Assembly (NCBI GenBank): GCA_913777025.1
Contig: CAJYQM010000324.1
Location: 1 to 43,026 of the forward strand
From: an uncultured Massilia sp.
GTDB lineage: Bacteria > Pseudomonadota > Gammaproteobacteria > Burkholderiales > Burkholderiaceae_D
DNA: 43,026 bases
Direction: 5' to 3'
Every line of letters begins with the position of its first letter. Position 1 is the stretch's first letter. The position numbers and the translations under genes were made by a program. The notes under the pieces are model-generated. The model saw only the letters and a program-made list of their open reading frames with translations. It did no database searches and was not told the origin of the DNA. Below are positions 19,315 to 28,475 of this stretch, piece after piece.

Positions 19315-19547
19315 GGAATCGTAGTGCGGATCGAGGGGCCGTGCAGGCTGGCGGTGGCGGTTATTCTAACGGAACTGTCGTGGCTTAATAGCAAAAATGT
19401 AACGTGCGAAGCGTGCTCTCCAGAAATCTATGATAAATTCATCTAGTTACTAGCCTAGAGGAAAGTCTTCCGGGCTGCCATCTCATGAGGCGATAGGGCG
19501 CGCCACCGGCGCGTCACGCGCTCCAACTTTACTGCACTGTTAGAACT
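19315..19547. promoter_or_regulatory. Divergent control region between the GT4 gene and ugd
   Basis: This 233-bp AT-richer stretch must hold promoters for both directions. It contains CTAGTTACTAG (19443-19453), a TATGATAAA segment (19429-19437) that could act as a -10, and a GC-rich GCGCC-ACC-GGCGC hairpin near 19499 in the ugd leader. No confident -35/-10 pair was found. Confidence 0.4.
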
Positions 19548-20915
19548 ATGAAAATTTCCGTTATCGGGACTGGTTACGTCGGACTGGTGTCCGGCGCATG
19601 CTTCGCGGACGTCGGCAACACCGTGTTGTGCCTGGACGTCGACACGCGCAAGATCACAATGCTGAAGGACGGCATCATCCCGATCCACGAGCCCGGCCTG
19701 GATAGCCTGGTGCAGCGCAATGCCGCGGCCGGCCGCCTGTTTTTCTCCTCGAATTACGACGACGCCGTCAGCCACGCCGACATCATCTTCCTGGCCGTCG
19801 GTACCCCGCCGGACGAAGACGGCAGCGCCGACCTGACCCACATCCTGTCGGCCGCGCGCAGCATCGGCGAACGCCTGACGAAGCCGACGGTCATCGTCGA
19901 CAAGTCGACCGTGCCGGTCGGCACCGCCGAAAAGGTCAAGGGCGCGATTGCCGGCGAACTCGAGAAGCGTGGCGTGAACGTCGCCTTCAGCGTGGTCAGC
20001 AACCCCGAATTCCTGAAGGAAGGCGCGGCGATCGACGACTTCATGAAGCCGGACCGCATCGTGGTCGGCAGCGACGAGGCGGATGCGATGAAACAGATGC
20101 GCCAGCTGTACGCGCCGTTCAGCCGCAACCACGAGAAATTCGTCGAAATGGACGTGCGCAGCGCGGAACTGACGAAATACGCGGCCAACGCCATGCTGGC
20201 CACCCGCATCAGCTTCATGAACGAGCTGGCCAACCTGTCCGAAGTGCTGGGCGCCGACATCGAAGCGGTGCGCATGGGCATCGGCATGGACCCGCGCATC
20301 GGCCCCGACTTCCTGTACGCCGGCATGGGCTATGGCGGTTCCTGCTTCCCGAAGGACGTCAAGGCCCTGATCAAGACCGCCAGCCAGCACGAGCAGGCCT
20401 TGCACCTGCTCACCGCCACCGAAAAGGTCAACGACGCCCAGAAGAACGTGCTGTTCAAGAAACTGGTGCGCTTCTTCGGTTCCGAACAGGCACTGAACGG
20501 CAAGACCATCGCCCTGTGGGGCCTGTCGTTCAAGCCGAACACCGACGACATGCGCGAAGCGCCGAGCCGCATCCTGATCCAGGCCCTGTTCGCAGCCGGT
20601 GCGAACGTCGTCGCCTATGATCCGGTCGCCAGCACCGAAGCCCGCCGTGTCCTCGTCGCCGAGCATGGCGAAGACAAGTGCCAGGCCCAGTTGCGCATCG
20701 TCGATTCCGCGCGCGCGGCGGTCGAAGGCGCCGACGTGCTGGTGCTGGTGACGGAATGGAAGGAGTTCCGTGCGCCGGACCTGCCGTACCTGGCCCAGAC
20801 TCTGAAGCTGAAAGCTGTCTTCGACGGCCGCAACATCTACAATCCGGAAGCGTTCGCGGCCGCCGGGCTGGTGTACGAAGGCATCGGCCGCCGTTCGGGG
20901 AAAGTGGAACAATGA
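19548..20915 (+). CDS. ugd: UDP-glucose 6-dehydrogenase
   Basis: Ugd oxidises UDP-glucose twice with NAD+ to UDP-glucuronate. The 455-residue protein has the Rossmann start [28 protein letters not shown], the catalytic cysteine in YGGSCFPKD, and the C-terminal domain ([18 protein letters not shown]). It is family-length. The ATG has only a weak ribosome site. It is the first gene of a three-gene block with 4-bp overlaps (ugd, UDP-glucuronate 4-epimerase, UDP-glucuronate decarboxylase-type enzyme), so its product feeds both following enzymes. Confidence 0.96.
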   Translation: MKISVIGTGYVGLVSGACFADVGNTVLCLDVDTRKITMLKDGIIPIHEPGLDSLVQRNAAAGRLFFSSNYDDAVSHADIIFLAVGTPPDEDGSADLTHILSAARSIGERLTKPTVIVDKSTVPVGTAEKVKGAIAGELEKRGVNVAFSVVSNPEFLKEGAAIDDFMKPDRIVVGSDEADAMKQMRQLYAPFSRNHEKFVEMDVRSAELTKYAANAMLATRISFMNELANLSEVLGADIEAVRMGIGMDPRIGPDFLYAGMGYGGSCFPKDVKALIKTASQHEQALHLLTATEKVNDAQKNVLFKKLVRFFGSEQALNGKTIALWGLSFKPNTDDMREAPSRILIQALFAAGANVVAYDPVASTEARRVLVAEHGEDKCQAQLRIVDSARAAVEGADVLVLVTEWKEFRAPDLPYLAQTLKLKAVFDGRNIYNPEAFAAAGLVYEGIGRRSGKVEQ

Positions 20916-21922
20916 CCGAAGCAGCCAGCAACACCACGATCCTGGTCACCGGCGCCGCCGGCTTCATCGGCAGCGCGGTCGCGGTGCGCCTGGCGGCCAT
21001 GGGCTACCGGGTGGTCGGCTGCGACAATTTCAACGATTACTACGATCCCGCGCTGAAACGGCACCGTGTCGAAGCCCTGCTGGGCCCGGCCGGCGTGCCC
21101 TGCGAAACGGTCGAATTGAGCGACGGCGAGCAGACCGCCGCCCTGTTCGACCGCGTCAAACCGGCGCTGGTCGTGCACCTGGCGGCCCAGGCCGGCGTCC
21201 GCTATTCGCTGAAGAATCCGGCGGTCTACGTGCAGGCCAACATGGTGGCCTTCGGGCACATCCTGGAAGGCTGCCGCAAGCACCAGACGGCGCACATGGT
21301 CTACGCCAGCAGCAGCAGCGTCTACGGCGCCAACGCCAAGACGCCGTTTTCGGAATCCGACCAGACCGACGAGCCGGTGTCCTTGTATGCGGCGACCAAG
21401 AAGGCCAACGAGCTGATGGCTTATACCTACAGCCACCTGTACGGCCTGCCGATGACGGGCCTGCGTTTCTTCACGGTGTATGGGCCGTGGGGCCGCCCGG
21501 ACATGGCCTACTTCAGCTTCGCGCGCAAGATGCTGGCCGGGGAGAATATCCCGGTGTTCGCCGAGGGCAAGCTGTACCGCGACTTCACCTATATCGACGA
21601 CATCGTCGAAGGCGTGGTGCGCCTGCTGTTCAAGCCGTCGGCACCCGAGGGGAAACCGCCGCACTCGATCTTCAACATCGGCAACAACCAGCCGGTGCAG
21701 GTGCTGGACTTCATCCGCACCCTGGAAAACGCCTTCGAGGTCAAGGCCGAGCTGGATTTCCAGCCGATGCAGCCGGGCGACGTGCCGGCCACCCATGCCG
21801 ATACGGGCAAGCTGCAGGACTGGGTCGGCTACAAGCCGACGACGTCCCTGGACGCTGGATTGCGTGAATTTGCGCGATGGTATAATCAGACCACCCGCGC
21901 AAATGTTTCCTATCTGAAATGA
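20912..21922 (+). CDS. UDP-glucuronate 4-epimerase (extended SDR)
   Basis: A 336-residue NAD-dependent epimerase interconverting UDP-glucuronate and UDP-galacturonate. It shows GAAGFIG (Gly14/Gly17/Gly20), [16 protein letters not shown], the catalytic Tyr-X3-Lys in [11 protein letters not shown], and the substrate-binding region [17 protein letters not shown], which is typical of CapI/LpsL-type enzymes. The ATG at 20912 overlaps the ugd stop (ATGA) and its own stop overlaps the next start in the same way. A UDP-glucose 4-epimerase is an alternative, but the neighbours and the GRPDM motif favour the uronate form. Confidence 0.9.
   Translation: MTEAASNTTILVTGAAGFIGSAVAVRLAAMGYRVVGCDNFNDYYDPALKRHRVEALLGPAGVPCETVELSDGEQTAALFDRVKPALVVHLAAQAGVRYSLKNPAVYVQANMVAFGHILEGCRKHQTAHMVYASSSSVYGANAKTPFSESDQTDEPVSLYAATKKANELMAYTYSHLYGLPMTGLRFFTVYGPWGRPDMAYFSFARKMLAGENIPVFAEGKLYRDFTYIDDIVEGVVRLLFKPSAPEGKPPHSIFNIGNNQPVQVLDFIRTLENAFEVKAELDFQPMQPGDVPATHADTGKLQDWVGYKPTTSLDAGLREFARWYNQTTRANVSYLK
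21878..21886 (+). promoter_or_regulatory. Extended -10 promoter inside the epimerase 3' end
   Basis: TGGTATAAT is a perfect TGn-TATAAT extended -10, 33 bp before the start of the next gene, with TTGCGT (21860-21865) 15 bp upstream. It could give the UDP-4-keto-pentose/UDP-xylose synthase gene its own transcript. Confidence 0.4.
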
Positions 21923-22959
21923 AAAAAGTCCTCATCCTCGGCGTCAACGGTTTTATCGGACACCACCTTTCCAAGCGTATCCTCGAGACCACCGATTGGG
22001 AAGTGTACGGGATGGACATGCAGTGCGAGCGCATCAAGGAGTTCCTTGACCATCCGCGCATGCATTTCTTCGAGGGCGACATCACGATCAACAAGGAGTG
22101 GGTCGAGTACCACGTCAAGAAGTGCGACGTGATCCTGCCGCTGGTCGCCATCGCGACGCCCTCGACCTATGTGAAAGAGCCGCTGCGCGTGTTCGAACTC
22201 GACTTCGAGGCGAATTTGCCGATCGTGCGTTCGGCCGCGAAATACAGGAAACACCTGATCTTCCCGTCGACCTCGGAAGTGTATGGCATGAGCCGTGATG
22301 CCGAGTTCGACCCGGAGAACTCGGAACTGGTGTATGGCCCGATCAACAAGCCGCGCTGGATCTACGCCTGCGCCAAGCAGCTGATGGACCGCGTGATCTG
22401 GGGTTACGGCATGGAAGGCCTGAATTTCACGCTGTTCCGTCCGTTCAACTGGATCGGCGCCGGCCTGGATTCGATCCACACGCCGAAAGAGGGTTCCTCG
22501 CGCGTGCTGACCCAGTTCCTGGGCCACATCGTGCGCGGCGAACCGATCCAGCTGGTCGACGGCGGCGCCCAAAAGCGTTCGTTCACCTATGTCGACGACG
22601 GCATCGACGCCCTGATGCGCATCATCGAGAACAAGGACGGCAACGCCACCGGCAAGATCTACAACGTCGGCAACCCGGAGAATAACTATTCGATCCGCGA
22701 ACTGGCCACCATGATGCTGGACCTGGCCGCCGCCTACCCGGAATACCGCGACACCGCCAGGCAGGTGAAGCTGGTCGAAACCAGCTCGGGCGCCTACTAT
22801 GGCGCCGGCTACCAGGACGTGCAGAACCGCGTGCCGAAGATCGAGAACACCATCGGCGAGCTGGGCTGGAAGCCGCAGTTCACGATGCGCGATGCGCTGG
22901 TCAAGATCTTCGATTCGTACAAGGACAAGCTGGGCGACGCCAAGCAGCTCAATTCCTGA
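21919..22959 (+). CDS. Bifunctional UDP-4-keto-pentose/UDP-xylose synthase (ArnA dehydrogenase-like)
   Basis: A 346-residue extended SDR equal to the C-terminal UDP-glucuronate decarboxylase half of ArnA, without the formyltransferase half. Seen: ILGVNGFIG (Gly8/11/14), FPSTSEVYGMS, the Tyr-X3-Lys in WIYACAKQLMDR, FNWIGAGLDSI and GAQKRSFTYVDD. The catalytic Ser/Glu and Arg of ArnA lie in the SEVYG and QKRSF blocks. A stand-alone homologue from Ralstonia solanacearum is known to make UDP-4-keto-pentose and UDP-xylose. With ugd upstream, UDP-pentose production is likely. No arnB or arnC partners are adjacent, so lipid A aminoarabinose synthesis is less likely than a pentose-containing glycan. 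Confidence 0.9.
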   Translation: MKKVLILGVNGFIGHHLSKRILETTDWEVYGMDMQCERIKEFLDHPRMHFFEGDITINKEWVEYHVKKCDVILPLVAIATPSTYVKEPLRVFELDFEANLPIVRSAAKYRKHLIFPSTSEVYGMSRDAEFDPENSELVYGPINKPRWIYACAKQLMDRVIWGYGMEGLNFTLFRPFNWIGAGLDSIHTPKEGSSRVLTQFLGHIVRGEPIQLVDGGAQKRSFTYVDDGIDALMRIIENKDGNATGKIYNVGNPENNYSIRELATMMLDLAAAYPEYRDTARQVKLVETSSGAYYGAGYQDVQNRVPKIENTIGELGWKPQFTMRDALVKIFDSYKDKLGDAKQLNS

Positions 22960-22977
22960 GCATCCCCGTCCTCATGC

Positions 22978-23004
22978 AAAAGGCTGCCGCGGCAGCCTTT
23001 TTTA
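22978..23004 (+). terminator. Rho-independent terminator of the ugd operon
   Basis: Stem AAAAGGCTGCC (22978-22988) / GGCAGCCTTTT (22991-23001) continuing into a U-run, 18 bp after the stop codon. Strong intrinsic terminator. Confidence 0.9.
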
Positions 23005-23027
23005 TTGGCGCTCCCAAACATCGTCAG

Positions 23028-23089
23028 TACAAGTTCAGCGAACTTGTAAATCCTTGTATGCCACGTCTTGTACCGGGTAAGTATTTGTA
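23028..23089 (+). promoter_or_regulatory. Inverted repeat and repeated TTGTA motifs upstream of the 23.1-kb promoter
   Basis: A perfect 9-bp inverted repeat TACAAGTTC-AGC-GAACTTGTA (23028-23048) is followed by TTGTA at 23044, 23054, 23068 and 23085; the first three are CTTGTA. They end just before a -35/-10 pair. The layout suggests an operator cluster; the binding protein is unknown. Confidence 0.45.
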
Positions 23090-23096
23090 AGGAGGC

Positions 23097-23125
23097 CGGA
23101 CAGGGCTGCCGGGCGGGCCTATAGT
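23097..23125 (+). promoter_or_regulatory. Candidate sigma-70 promoter of the Gly-rich periplasmic protein gene
   Basis: CGGACA (23097-23102), 17-bp spacer, TATAGT (23120-23125). Transcription would begin near 23132, giving an 83-nt leader that contains the terminator at 23168-23197. Confidence 0.45.
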
Positions 23126-23167
23126 TGATCTCAGTTTTTCTCTCTCTCCACTCTTGAAGTGGTCTTT

Positions 23168-23197
23168 GCCCACGGTTCCCCAACCGTGGGCTTTTTT
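23168..23197 (+). terminator. Intrinsic terminator inside the 5' leader (attenuator or small-RNA 3' end)
   Basis: Perfect 10-bp stem GCCCACGGTT (23168-23177), CCCC loop, AACCGTGGGC (23182-23191), then six U (23192-23197). It ends only 17 bp before the ATG at 23215, and the ribosome site (CCGGAG, 23203-23208) lies just beyond it. A smaller hairpin CCACT/AGTGG (23148-23162) precedes it. RNA from the promoter above would be about 66 nt if terminated here. Confidence 0.8.
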
Positions 23198-23214
23198 ATG
23201 TCCCGGAGATTAAT

Positions 23215-23796
23215 ATGTTGATAAGCCGCCTTGCCCGCGCCTGCCTGCTGGCCCTTGCGGTCGGCAGCGCCGCGCCCTCGTTTGCCGTCCCGCTGATGGA
23301 CCTGCGCGCCGAAGACCTGCTGTTCCTGGCCACCGACGTCAAGACCTCGATGCACCTGAACGCCAACCAGCAGACGCTGTGGAGCCAGGTGGAGAGCCGT
23401 GCGCGCGCCATCCTGCGCGAGCGCCAGCGCCGGCGCGACGCGCTGCAGGAACAGGCCAGGTCCATCCTCGCCAGGCCGGACGTCGAGCTGCGCGAACTGG
23501 ACAAGCTGGTCGATGCGGAAAGCGCGGCCTCGCTGGCCGAAGACCGGCAATTGCGCGCACTGTGGCTGGGCCTGAACGATGCGCTCGACGACAAGCAGCG
23601 CGCCCAGGTCGCGACCTTCCTCGGCGAGCAACTGGTGCGCGTGGTGCCCGAAGGCCAGCCCGGCGCGAGAGAACATGGCGGTGAGCGCGGCCCGGGTGGC
23701 GGGCGTCCCGGCGGCGGGGGCCGCCGCGGCGGCACGGGTAGTGGCGGCATGGGCGGCATGGGTCCGGGCGGCGCTTCGATCAACATTGGCGGCTGA
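23215..23796 (+). CDS. Periplasmic Spy/CpxP-like protein with Gly-rich tail
   Basis: A 193-residue exported protein. It has a signal peptide (about 1-24, ending PSFA), then a long helical region (about 30-150) rich in Arg, Gln, Leu and charged residues. It ends in a Gly/Arg-rich disordered tail (GGGRPGGGGRRGGTGSGG). The helical part (NANQQTLWSQVESRARAILRERQRRRDAL) resembles the LTXXQ/Spy/CpxP class of periplasmic stress chaperones or metal sensors, although a clear LTxxQ repeat is not present. The start is set by CCGGAG six bases upstream. It is monocistronic, and its leader ends in an intrinsic terminator, so expression may need antitermination. Confidence 0.72.
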   Translation: MLISRLARACLLALAVGSAAPSFAVPLMDLRAEDLLFLATDVKTSMHLNANQQTLWSQVESRARAILRERQRRRDALQEQARSILARPDVELRELDKLVDAESAASLAEDRQLRALWLGLNDALDDKQRAQVATFLGEQLVRVVPEGQPGAREHGGERGPGGGRPGGGGRRGGTGSGGMGGMGPGGASINIGG

Positions 23797-23830
23797 CACG
23801 CACCATCGCCCGTAAAACGCGAACCACGAC

Positions 23831-23864
23831 AGGGCGCCCTTGCACTACCATGCAGCGGCGCCCT
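23831..23864 (+). terminator. Stem-loop after the Gly-rich protein gene
   Basis: AGGGCGCC (23831-23838) pairs with GGCGCCCT (23857-23864), with partial pairing inside, followed by TGTTTCATT. Probable but weak intrinsic terminator. Confidence 0.6.
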
Positions 23865-24218
23865 TGTTTCATTGCACGATCATATATGCATCATGTATCG
23901 TAAAGTAAAAATGTCCATTTTTTTGTATCGCGCCTATGCTTCCCGGCTAGAATTTATTGGATCCGGGCAGCACGGCGATGCGCTTGTGCCGCCGCGTAAC
24001 CGATAACAAGAACGATCGCCATGACCCAAGCCGCGTTCCGCGTGCCGACCCTCAGGCCAGCCTGGCCGACAGCAGTCTCCCCGAGCGTTTCCTCCCGTAT
24101 CCGGCCGCTGCCATGCGCTGTGGCGTGCCAGTCAACAGCCCGGTTTCGGCAATCCCGGCTGTGTTAAATTTGCCGATGGCCACAAGCCGCTCTTTTCCCC
24201 GCAACTAAGGAATTTCTC
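23865..24218. other. Intergenic region upstream of the first M13 peptidase
   Basis: About 350 bp. The first 90 bp are AT-rich with a repeated GTATCG; the rest is GC-rich. I see no supported gene, and short ORFs here lack a ribosome site. No clear promoter pair was identified. Confidence 0.4.
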
Positions 24219-26267
24219 GTGAAACGACACCTTCTGAGCACCCTGACCCTGTCCCTGATGGCGGCTTTTGCCAGCGCCGCGGACACTGCTCCGGCAGCCG
24301 CGCCAACCGCGCGCACGTCGGGCATCGACCTGCAGTACATCGACCCGAGCGTACGCGTGCAGGACGATTTCTTCGGCCACCTCAACGGCAAGTGGCTGAA
24401 GACCACGGAAATCCCGTCGGACAAGCCGAGCTGGGGTACGTTCATGAAGCTGCGCGACGACACCACGCCGCAGCTGCGCGAGATCATCGAGGCGAACCAG
24501 AAGGATCCGAACAAGAAGGCCGGCAGCGACAACCAGAAGATCGCCGACTTGTACACCAGCTTCATGGACGAGAAGAAGCTGGAAGCGCTGGGCACCCGGC
24601 CGCTGGCCGGCGAACTGCACCGCATCGCCGCGCTGAAGGACAAGAAGGCGGTGCCGGCGCTGGTCGCCCACCTGTCGCAAATCGGCGTGTCGACCCCGTA
24701 CGGCATCGGCGTGGCGCAGGACGCCAAGGAATCGACCAGGTACGCGACCTACATCCGCCAGGGCGGCCTCGGCATGCCGGACCGCGACTACTACCTGAAG
24801 CTGGACGACAAGCGCATGGCCGACATCCGCGCGGCTTATGAAAAGCACATCGCCAACATCCTGACCCTGGCCGGCGACAAGGATGCCGCGGCCAAGGCGC
24901 GCGCGATCCTGGCGTTCGAGACCAAGCTGGCCGAGGCCCAGTGGGACCGCGTGTCGCTGCGCGACCCGAACAAGAGCTACAACAAGATGACCGTGGCCGA
25001 ACTGGGCCAGCTGACCCCGGGCTACGATTGGAAGGGCGCGCTGGGCGCGGCCGGCCTGGGCAAGGCCGGCTACGTGATCGTGGGCCAGCCGAGCTACATC
25101 ACGGGTTTCAAGCAGATTCTCGACAACACCGACCTCGCTACCCTGCAGGCCTACTTCCAGTGGCACCTGCTGCGTGAATTCTCGCCCTACCTGACCAAGG
25201 CGTTTATGGACGAGAACTTCGACTTCTACGGCAAGACCCTGACCGGCGTGACCGAGAACCGTCCGCGCTGGAAGATCGGCGTGTCGACCGTCGAAGGCGC
25301 GCTGGGCGAGGCGCTGGGCCGCGAATACGTGGCCAAGTACTTCCCGCCGGAGCGCAAGGCGCGCATGGATGAGCTGGTCAAGAACGTGCTGGCCGCCTAC
25401 AAGGAATCGATCGACGGCCTCGACTGGATGAGCCCGGAGACCAAGAAGGAAGCGCAAGCCAAGCTGGCCACCTTCAACCCGAAGATCGGCTACCCGGTCA
25501 AGTGGCGCGATTACTCGAAGCTGGCCATCAAGCCGGATGACCTGGTCGGCAACGTGATGCGCGCCGCCACCTTCGGCTACAACCGCAACATCAACAAGCT
25601 GGGCAAGCCGATCGACCGCGACGAATGGGGTATGACGCCGCAGACCATCAACGCCTATTACAACTCGCGCCTGAACGAGATCGTGTTCCCGGCCGCGATC
25701 CTGCAGCCGCCGTTCTTCAATGCCGAAGCGGACGACGCCGTGAACTATGGCGCGATCGGCGCCGTGATCGGCCACGAGATCGGCCACGGCTTCGACGACA
25801 AGGGCAGCCAGTCGGACGGCAAGGGCAACCTGCGCAACTGGTGGACCAAGGAAGACGGCGAGCGCTTCAAGGCCAAGACCGACATGCTGGTCAAGCAGTA
25901 CGACGCCTTCGAGCCGGTGCCGGGCTACCACGTCAACGGCGCCCTGACCCTGGGTGAGAACATCGGCGACAACTCGGGCCTGGCCATTGCCTACAAGGCG
26001 TACAAGATCTCGCTGCACGGCCAGCAGGCCCCGACCATCGACGGCTTGACCGGCGACCAGCGCTTCTTCATGGGCTTCGGCCAGGTATGGCGCTCGAAGA
26101 TGCGCGACGCCGCGGCGATCCAGCAGGTCAAGACCGACCCGCACTCGCCGGGCCAGTTCCGCGCCAACGGCACGCTGCGCAACCAGGCCGCGTTCTACGA
26201 GGCCTTCGGCGTCAAGGAAGGCGACAAGATGTACCTGAAACCGGAAGAGCGCGTGACGATCTGGTAA
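24219..26267 (+). CDS. M13 family zinc metallopeptidase (PepO/neprilysin-like), copy 1
   Basis: A 682-residue exported M13 peptidase. It has a signal peptide (about 1-20, ASA before AD), the large N-terminal M13_N domain, and a C-terminal catalytic domain. Zinc ligands are His519 and His523 of VIGHEIGHGFDD and Glu580 of GENIGDNSG; Glu520 is the general base. NAYYNSRLNEIVFPAAILQPP is the conserved substrate-binding block. Bacterial members cleave oligopeptides in the periplasm or outside the cell. The gene is followed 83 bp later by a close paralogue in the same direction. The S1 substrate range cannot be told. Confidence 0.95.
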   Translation: MKRHLLSTLTLSLMAAFASAADTAPAAAPTARTSGIDLQYIDPSVRVQDDFFGHLNGKWLKTTEIPSDKPSWGTFMKLRDDTTPQLREIIEANQKDPNKKAGSDNQKIADLYTSFMDEKKLEALGTRPLAGELHRIAALKDKKAVPALVAHLSQIGVSTPYGIGVAQDAKESTRYATYIRQGGLGMPDRDYYLKLDDKRMADIRAAYEKHIANILTLAGDKDAAAKARAILAFETKLAEAQWDRVSLRDPNKSYNKMTVAELGQLTPGYDWKGALGAAGLGKAGYVIVGQPSYITGFKQILDNTDLATLQAYFQWHLLREFSPYLTKAFMDENFDFYGKTLTGVTENRPRWKIGVSTVEGALGEALGREYVAKYFPPERKARMDELVKNVLAAYKESIDGLDWMSPETKKEAQAKLATFNPKIGYPVKWRDYSKLAIKPDDLVGNVMRAATFGYNRNINKLGKPIDRDEWGMTPQTINAYYNSRLNEIVFPAAILQPPFFNAEADDAVNYGAIGAVIGHEIGHGFDDKGSQSDGKGNLRNWWTKEDGERFKAKTDMLVKQYDAFEPVPGYHVNGALTLGENIGDNSGLAIAYKAYKISLHGQQAPTIDGLTGDQRFFMGFGQVWRSKMRDAAAIQQVKTDPHSPGQFRANGTLRNQAAFYEAFGVKEGDKMYLKPEERVTIW

Positions 26268-26350
26268 TTCCGGGACAACACAGCAGTAGAATAGGGCTGG
26301 CGGCAATCCCGCCGGCCTGTTTACCCCAATAATTCAAGGGACACGAAGAG

Positions 26351-28420
26351 ATGAAAAAACAGTATTTGCTGAGCGCCCTGACGCTCGCACTGATCACCAG
26401 CCTGGGCCATGCGGCCGAAGGAGCAGCCGCCGTGAAAAACACCGCCGCCAAGACCGGCCAGACCCTGAGTGCCGGCATCGCCACCCAGTACATCGAATCG
26501 TCGGTGCGTCCGCAAGACGACTTCTTCGAATACCTGAACGGCAAGTGGCTGAAAACCACGGAAATCCCGGCGGACAAGTCGAGCTGGGGCTCGTTCATGG
26601 AGCTGCGCGAGAACACCCTGCCGCAGCTGCGCGGCATCATCGAAAAGACGGCCTCGAGCAACCCCGCCGCCGGCACCGACGCCCAGCGCATCGGCGACTT
26701 CTACGCCAGCTTCATGGATGAAGCGCGCCTGGAACAGCTGGGCGCGACCCCGCTGAAGGCCGAACTGGACAAGATCGCCGCGCTGAAGGACAAGTCCGAG
26801 CTGCCGGCCCTGCTGGCCAACCTGGGCAAGATCGGCGTGGGCGTGCCCTTCGACTACGGCATCCACCAGGACAACAAGGATTCGACCAAGTACGTCGCCG
26901 ACATCGGCCAGGGCGGCCTGGGCATGCCGGACCGCGACTACTACCTGAAGGCGGACGACGCCAAGCTGGCCGCGACCAAGGCCAAGTACCTGACCCACGT
27001 CGAGAAGATGCTGAGCATGGCCGGCGACAAGAACGCCGGCGCCAACGCGAAAGCCATCGTCGACTTCGAGACCGAGATCGCCAAGGTACAGTGGACCAAG
27101 GTCGAACTGCGTGACCCGATCAAGGCCTACAACAAGGTCAACCTGGCCGACATGGCCAAGGTCGCCCCGGACTTCGACTGGAACGCCTGGTTCAAGACCG
27201 CCGGCATCACCGGCAAGGCCGACTACGTGATCGTCAGCCAGCCGACCTACCTGAAAGCCTTCGTCGAGGTCGCCAACCGCACCCCGATCGACACCTGGAA
27301 GGCCTACCTGTCGCTGCACCTGATCGAATCCTACGGCAGCTTCCTGTCGAAGAACTTCGCCGACGAGCGCTTCGACTTCTATGGCCGCACCCTGTCGGGC
27401 GTGAAGGAACAGGAACCGCGCTGGAAGCGTGGCGTCGGCACGGTCGAGCGTTCGCTGGGCGAAGCGCTGGGCAAGCTGTACGTGGCCGACTACTTCCCGG
27501 CCGAGCGCAAGGCGCGCATGGAAGAGCTGGTCAAGAACCTGCTGGCCGCCTACAAGCAGTCGATCGACAAGCTCGACTGGATGAGCCCGGCCACCAAGAA
27601 GGAAGCGCAAGCCAAGCTGGCCAAGTTCACCCCGAAGATCGGCTACCCGAACAAGTGGAAGGATTATTCGGCCTTGACCGTCAAGCGTGACGACCTGGTC
27701 GGCAACGTGATGCGCTCGCGCATCGTCGAAGGCGACCGCGAGCTCAACAAGCTGGGCAAGCCGATCGACCGCGACGAGTGGGGCATGACGCCGCAGACCA
27801 TCAACGCGTACTACAACCCGGAGATGAACGAGATCGTGTTCCCGGCCGCGATCCTGCAGCCGCCGTTCTTCGACGCCAATGCGGATGACGCGGTCAACTA
27901 CGGCGGCATCGGCGCCGTGATCGGCCACGAGATCAGCCACGGCTTCGACGACCAGGGCGCCCAGTACGACGGCGACGGCAACCTGCGCGACTGGTGGACC
28001 GCGTCCGACCACAAGAACTTCAAGGCCAAGACCACCGCGCTGGTCAACCAGTACAACGCCTTCGAGCCGCTCCCGGGCTACCACGTCAACGGCGAGCTGA
28101 CCCTGGGCGAGAACATCGCCGACAACTCGGGCCTGGCCATCGCCTACAAGGCCTACCACATCTCGCTGAAAGGCAAGAAGGCCCCGGTCATCGACGGCAT
28201 GACCGGCGACCAGCGCCTGTACGCGGGCTGGGCCCAGGTATGGCGCTCGAAGATGCGCGAGCAGCAGCAGATCGTGCAAGTGAAAACCGATCCGCACTCG
28301 CCAGGCCAATACCGCGCCAACGGCACCCTGCGCAACCAGCCGGGCTTCTACGAAGCCTACAAGGTCAAGCAGGGCGACAAGATGTTCCTGGCGCCGAAGG
28401 ATCGCGTGATCATCTGGTAA
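26351..28420 (+). CDS. M13 family zinc metallopeptidase (PepO/neprilysin-like), copy 2
   Basis: A 689-residue paralogue of the preceding gene with the same architecture. It has a signal peptide (about 1-21), an M13_N domain, VIGHEISHGFDDQ with His526/Glu527/His530, and GENIADNSG with Glu587. Conserved blocks are nearly identical between copies (LNGKWLKTTEIP, IDRDEWGMTPQTINAYYN), while the exposed central region differs more, as expected after tandem duplication with divergence. No terminator separates the copies, and a strong one follows this gene, so they may be an operon. The pair may have different peptide preferences; that is inference. Confidence 0.95.
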   Translation: MKKQYLLSALTLALITSLGHAAEGAAAVKNTAAKTGQTLSAGIATQYIESSVRPQDDFFEYLNGKWLKTTEIPADKSSWGSFMELRENTLPQLRGIIEKTASSNPAAGTDAQRIGDFYASFMDEARLEQLGATPLKAELDKIAALKDKSELPALLANLGKIGVGVPFDYGIHQDNKDSTKYVADIGQGGLGMPDRDYYLKADDAKLAATKAKYLTHVEKMLSMAGDKNAGANAKAIVDFETEIAKVQWTKVELRDPIKAYNKVNLADMAKVAPDFDWNAWFKTAGITGKADYVIVSQPTYLKAFVEVANRTPIDTWKAYLSLHLIESYGSFLSKNFADERFDFYGRTLSGVKEQEPRWKRGVGTVERSLGEALGKLYVADYFPAERKARMEELVKNLLAAYKQSIDKLDWMSPATKKEAQAKLAKFTPKIGYPNKWKDYSALTVKRDDLVGNVMRSRIVEGDRELNKLGKPIDRDEWGMTPQTINAYYNPEMNEIVFPAAILQPPFFDANADDAVNYGGIGAVIGHEISHGFDDQGAQYDGDGNLRDWWTASDHKNFKAKTTALVNQYNAFEPLPGYHVNGELTLGENIADNSGLAIAYKAYHISLKGKKAPVIDGMTGDQRLYAGWAQVWRSKMREQQQIVQVKTDPHSPGQYRANGTLRNQPGFYEAYKVKQGDKMFLAPKDRVIIW

Positions 28421-28446
28421 GCGGCATGTGATCCTGGTTCGACCAG

Positions 28447-28475
28447 AAGGGACGCGCATCGCGTCCCTTTTTTTA
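28447..28475 (+). terminator. Rho-independent terminator after the M13 pair
   Basis: Stem AAGGGACGCG (28447-28456), loop CAT, CGCGTCCCTT (28460-28469), followed by a long U-run to 28474. It lies 26 bp after the stop codon. Confidence 0.92.

Noticed and set aside
23957-24208. Short ORFs upstream of the first M13 peptidase
   Set aside because: No ribosome site and low-complexity translation; likely chance.
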